Assembly (NCBI RefSeq): GCF_010731895.1
Contig: NZ_AP022596.1
Span: forward strand, 5,518,001 to 5,582,000
Length of the DNA: 64,000 nt
Direction: 5' to 3'
Source: Mycolicibacterium helvum
Lineage (GTDB): Bacteria > Actinomycetota > Actinomycetes > Mycobacteriales > Mycobacteriaceae
The notes beneath the pieces were generated by a model. That model had not been told where the DNA came from. It searched no databases and saw only the letters and a program-made list of their open reading frames with translations. How positions within the stretch are numbered: position 1 is the stretch's first letter; the number at the start of each line of letters is the position of its first letter. Below, in pieces: positions 60,729-64,000 of this stretch. The translations under genes were made by a program, and so were the position numbers.

Positions 60729-61516
60729 CAACACGTTTCGATGGTCAGTCGGTTCTGGTCACCGGCGGCGCCCGTGGCATGGGGGAAGCCCACGTCCGCG
60801 GCTTCGTCGCCGAAGGCGCCCGGGTCGTCATCGCCGACGTTCTCGAGGAGGAAGGCGAGGCGCTCGCCGAGCAGCTCGGCGATTCGGCGATCTACGTTCA
60901 CCTCGACGTCAGCGACGAAGCCCAGTGGCGGTCGGTGGTGCAACGCGCCGAGGCGGAATTCGGGCCGTTGCGCGTGCTGATCAACAACGCTGGTATCGGC
61001 GGGGTGCCCACGACGCTGGTGGACACCGATATCGACGTCTGGCACCGGGTGCTGGCGGTGAATCTCGACGGCACGTTCCTCGGGATCAAGACTGTGGTGC
61101 CGTCGATGTTGCGCGGTGGCACCGGTGGGGCGATCGTCAACATTTCATCGTTCGCCGGGCTGATGGGGTCGCCGTTGCTCGGCGCCTACGGGGCGAGCAA
61201 GTTCGCCGTCCGCGGGTTGACCAAGACCGCGGCAATGGAGTTGGGACCGCACGGGATACGGGTCAACTCCATCCATCCCGGTTACGTGCGCACGCCGATA
61301 CTCGACGGCATCCCGGACGAGGCGATACACGGACGGTTGGCCATCGAACGGGTGGCCACCCCTGCCGACGTCACACCGGTGGTGCTGTTCGCCGCCAGCA
61401 GCGATGCGGGTTACTGCACTGGAGCGGAGTTCGCCGTCGACGGCGGTTGGTCGGCCGGTGAGCCCGGCCCGATCTTCGTACCTCCCGGTGCCCAGGTGCC
61501 AGAGTTCGCCACTTAG
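60725..61516 (+). CDS. Short-chain dehydrogenase
   Basis: 263 residues from ATG 60725 (ATGA overlap with ADH). SDR motifs: VLVTGGARGMGEAHVRGFVA, NNAGIGGV, VNISSFAGLMGSPLLGAYGASK with the YGASK active site, VNSIHPGYVRTPI. Like the FabG3-type hydroxysteroid dehydrogenases but probably specific for the pathway of this operon. Four-base overlaps from 59688 to here show a tightly packed operon. Confidence 0.92.
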   Translation: MTTRFDGQSVLVTGGARGMGEAHVRGFVAEGARVVIADVLEEEGEALAEQLGDSAIYVHLDVSDEAQWRSVVQRAEAEFGPLRVLINNAGIGGVPTTLVDTDIDVWHRVLAVNLDGTFLGIKTVVPSMLRGGTGGAIVNISSFAGLMGSPLLGAYGASKFAVRGLTKTAAMELGPHGIRVNSIHPGYVRTPILDGIPDEAIHGRLAIERVATPADVTPVVLFAASSDAGYCTGAEFAVDGGWSAGEPGPIFVPPGAQVPEFAT

Positions 61517-61576
61517 CGCTCCGCTGCTGCGTCAAAACGACGCACCCACAACCTGATTCGCACCGAGGAGAACACC

Positions 61577-62656
61577 ATGCCGTTCGCCGCCGAGAACACC
61601 GTCGGGTCGTTGACTGCCCACAGCATCACCACGATGATTCGGAGCTCTGGCAAATTCCCGGATGCCACCGTCGAGGATGTGACGGCGTCACCGATCGGCA
61701 CAGGCCAGATGGCCGCAAGCTACCGGCTCGAACTCCGTTATGCCACGGCCGTTCCGAACGCCCCGGCCTGCGTGGTGGCCAAGGTGGCCAGCACCGACGC
61801 GGCCAGTCGGCAGATGGCCGCCACCACGGGCGCCTACCGCCGCGAGGTGCAGTTCTATCAGAAATTGGCCGGCCAGGTGAGGACTCGCACCCCGGAGTGC
61901 TTCTACGCCGATATCGCCGAAGACGGTGTCAGTTTCGTCGCACTGCTGGAGGACCTGGGCCCGGCGAAGATGGTCGAGCAGATCGGGGGCTGCACCGCCG
62001 ACCAGGCGGCACTGGCACTGGGACAGGCGGCCGCGTTGCACGGCAGCTCGTGGCAGCAGGACTATCTGCGGGAACCGTGGCTGCCGGCTGATTCGGTCTG
62101 GAACATGCTCGGCTCTGCCATCCCCGCGGTCGCGGCTCCCTGGTTGGACCGATTCGGTCAGTACCTCAACCCCGAACACGTCGCCGCGGTGAACCGGTTG
62201 GCCGACGAGGTCGGCAGCTGGTTGGCGACGCTACGCAACCATCGGACGCTGTGGCACGGCGACTTTCGGCTAGACAACCTGTTGTTCGACGCCCAAGGCG
62301 GCGCCGTGCCGGTGGCGGTGGTGGACTGGCAGAGCGTGGCCGCCGCCCCCGGAGTCATCGACGTGTCCTATTTCCTGGGCACCTCCATGACCGAGGCCGA
62401 GCGCGAGAAGCACGAACGCGACCTGGTGACCGAATACCACGAGCAACTGTCGTCCTACGGCGTGACGAACTATCCGCTCGAGGTGTGCTTGCAGGAGTAT
62501 CGGGCACATGCGCTGTTCGCTCTGGTGCTGACGATCCCGGTGTCGATGGGGGTGCAGGCCACAGAGCGCGGTGACGCCATGTTCGCAGCGATGGCCCGGC
62601 GCGCCGCCGACCAGATCATCGCCAACGACAGTTTCGAGGCGCTGCGCTCACTGTAG
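61577..62656 (+). CDS. APH/ecdysteroid-kinase-like phosphotransferase
   Basis: 359 residues from ATG 61577 with GAGGAG 10 bases before. Kinase-like motifs: ACVVAKVASTDAAS (ATP-binding Lys), RTLWHGDFRLDNLLFDAQ (catalytic loop), VAVVDWQSVAAAPGVIDVSY (metal Asp). Mycobacterial members of this APH group are predicted small-molecule kinases; the substrate is unknown. Being directly after the SDR it may phosphorylate an alcohol in the same pathway. Confidence 0.88.
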   Translation: MPFAAENTVGSLTAHSITTMIRSSGKFPDATVEDVTASPIGTGQMAASYRLELRYATAVPNAPACVVAKVASTDAASRQMAATTGAYRREVQFYQKLAGQVRTRTPECFYADIAEDGVSFVALLEDLGPAKMVEQIGGCTADQAALALGQAAALHGSSWQQDYLREPWLPADSVWNMLGSAIPAVAAPWLDRFGQYLNPEHVAAVNRLADEVGSWLATLRNHRTLWHGDFRLDNLLFDAQGGAVPVAVVDWQSVAAAPGVIDVSYFLGTSMTEAEREKHERDLVTEYHEQLSSYGVTNYPLEVCLQEYRAHALFALVLTIPVSMGVQATERGDAMFAAMARRAADQIIANDSFEALRSL

Positions 62657-62753
62657 ACGGGTTGAGCGCACCGCACACCAGCCAGACATTGTGACTCCAG
62701 ACTGAATCGTCGCGGCCCGCAAGATCATCTGCGGTGCACTGTGGACCCACATC

Positions 62754-63797
62754 CTAATAGGCCGCCAGGATCGGCTCGAGCTCGGTGGGCGTCGCACCGT
62801 GCAGGATCACACCGTCGGCACCGAGCGCCAGCTGCTCGCGGATGGTGGCGACGCAGGATTGCGCGCTGCCCGTCGCTGCGGGCGCCGTCCACTCCGCAGG
62901 CAACAACGTCGCGATGTGTTCCAGCTTGTCGATGGGCGTGGTCGGGCTGTCGATCGCCTGCAGCCCGCCCTCATAGAAGCTCTTGACCACCGCATCGTCC
63001 CGGAAACGTTGCAGGACTGCAGGATCCCACCGATTCGTGCGCACCATGAGGTCGCCGTAGCCTTGCAGATAGGTGGCCAGCCGGCCGACGAGTTTACGCA
63101 GCCGCATCTCCTCGGGAATATGGTCCCCGATCGTTGCCAGGCAGGACCACACCTTGACATCGTCCGGATTGCGCCCAGCCCGTTCGGCGCTGGACTTCAC
63201 GGTCTGTACACACCGGGCCAGTGTCTCGTCGGTGAAGAAGGTGTGCAGGATGACCTGGTCCATCACGCGGCCGGCCAGCTCCAGCGAGTTCGGTGCGAAC
63301 GCCACCATGCCCATCGGGATATCGACGTCGTAGTCCTGGCCGAGTCGAAGCAGCGGATATCGTCCCATCGGGCCGTCATGCCCGATGATGGTCTCCCCAC
63401 GGAAGAGTCGGCGCATGACGCCGACGAAGTCTTCCATCTGCGCAGTCGTGATGCGCGGCATGCCGAACGCGTCCTGGAGTGGTGGCACTCCCCTACCGAT
63501 ACCCAACGTGAACCGGCCGTTGCTCATCCCGTGCATCGTGAGCGCATACGCCGCCGTGACGATCGGATGGCGGGTGTTGTGATTGGTCGCGCCCGTGGCG
63601 ATGCCGATGTGCTCTGAGGCCGCAGCGGCCGCGCCTGACAGCGTGCAGGCCTCCTTGGTGTTGAAGCGCTCGGAGATGAAGGCGTGGCCGAGTCCCAGTG
63701 CTTCGGCGTGCCGAATTTCGTCAACGAGCACCCGTGGTGATTCTGGTTGTCCGCCAAGGGTGTAGAAGCCTAGCTCCGGCCGAATCGAAGTACTCAT
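62754..63797 (-). CDS. LLM class F420-dependent oxidoreductase (TIGR03857 type)
   Basis: 347 residues from ATG 63797. Luciferase-like barrel: HAEALGLGHAFISERFNTKE, IGIATGATNHNTRHPIVTAA, GRFTLGIGRGVPPLQDAFG and PNSLELAGRVMDQVILHTFF. Members with these motifs in mycobacteria are probable F420-dependent dehydrogenases or monooxygenases. Convergent with the kinase; overlaps the partial gene upstream by four bases. Confidence 0.88.
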   Translation of the reverse strand: MSTSIRPELGFYTLGGQPESPRVLVDEIRHAEALGLGHAFISERFNTKEACTLSGAAAAASEHIGIATGATNHNTRHPIVTAAYALTMHGMSNGRFTLGIGRGVPPLQDAFGMPRITTAQMEDFVGVMRRLFRGETIIGHDGPMGRYPLLRLGQDYDVDIPMGMVAFAPNSLELAGRVMDQVILHTFFTDETLARCVQTVKSSAERAGRNPDDVKVWSCLATIGDHIPEEMRLRKLVGRLATYLQGYGDLMVRTNRWDPAVLQRFRDDAVVKSFYEGGLQAIDSPTTPIDKLEHIATLLPAEWTAPAATGSAQSCVATIREQLALGADGVILHGATPTELEPILAAY

Positions 63798-64000
63798 TCA
63801 TTCCTCTCCGTGGCGAACTCAGGCCATCGGTCATGGTCGTAATTACAGGGGTTCCACACCTCGACGATTCGCCCGCGGTCAACGCGGAAGACCTCTATCG
63901 CGGCGATGTAGTCCGGGGTGTCGTCATGATTGACGATGTCCGCCTGGTAGACGATCGAGCACAGTTGATCGTCGGCGACGACGCGCAATAGCGTGAAATG
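63794..64000 (-). CDS. SnoaL/NTF2-like protein, 5' part beyond the window
   Basis: The visible 68 residues (ending DHDRWPEFATERNE) have the NTF2-like ending VFRVDRGRIVEVWNPCNYDH. The frame is open to the edge of the window. It overlaps the start of the LLM gene (ATGA type), so the two are cotranscribed. The front half, including most active-site residues, is outside. Confidence 0.75.
   Translation of the reverse strand, partial: HFTLLRVVADDQLCSIVYQADIVNHDDTPDYIAAIEVFRVDRGRIVEVWNPCNYDHDRWPEFATERNE

Overview
The window is high-GC actinobacterial DNA and almost certainly comes from a mycobacterium, most likely a fast-growing environmental Mycolicibacterium. The evidence is the gene content: a mycolic-acid methyltransferase, close relatives of M. 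tuberculosis CYP124A1, CYP140A1 and CYP125, an LdtMt1-type L,D-transpeptidase, a PepA-type secreted protease, a secreted chorismate mutase, FdxA, F420-type luciferase-like enzymes, GTG/TTG starts and short 4-base gene overlaps. I see no tRNA, rRNA, CRISPR array, insertion sequence or prophage. About 75 protein genes are supported, plus four relics and a set of regulatory sites that could be read by eye.

Layout. 1-13.9 kb: ordinary chromosomal genes (a truncated amidohydrolase facing an AraC regulator, amidase, hydrolase, small secreted proteins, cinA, a GNAT protein with a GyrA-like N-terminus, a large GH2 glycosidase, a DMT transporter). 13.95-20.4 kb: a five-gene minus-strand operon (DeoR repressor, APC permease, FGGY kinase, two FAD oxidoreductases) that looks like a glycerol-phosphate-type catabolic system with an unusual transporter. 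21.4-25.2 kb and 31.6-33 kb: genes controlled by three exact matches to the KstR cholesterol-regulon operator, including a CYP125-family P450. In between lie a GAF/STAS/ANTAR stress-signalling cluster (25.9-27.2 kb) and a TetR-P450-ferredoxin cluster with a striking inverted-repeat operator (27.9-30.9 kb).

33.6-42.3 kb: envelope and secreted functions (FadR-type regulator with an 11-bp palindromic operator plus a membrane hydroxylase, LdtMt1-type transpeptidase, FdxA behind a DosR box, mycolic-acid methyltransferase, PepA-type protease overlapping a secreted chorismate mutase). 42.3-53.7 kb: mixed metabolism, including cyp124 and cyp140, a polysaccharide deacetylase and a three-copy 37-bp tandem repeat. 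53.8-64 kb: a catabolic cluster (N-acyl-D-amino-acid-deacylase-like amidohydrolase, LEH-fold protein, flavin monooxygenase, EthR-like TetR, alpha/beta hydrolase, zinc alcohol dehydrogenase, SDR, APH-type kinase, LLM oxidoreductase), five of whose genes overlap end to end, with a decayed ArsR gene in front of it.

The best candidates for something undescribed are the FGGY/GlpA-like operon with an amino-acid-type permease, the GyrA-like/GNAT fusion, the monooxygenase-EthR-like-hydrolase-dehydrogenase cluster, and the KstR-marked genes of unknown step in sterol breakdown. All functional statements rest on reading translated sequence and remembered family features; no database search was run.
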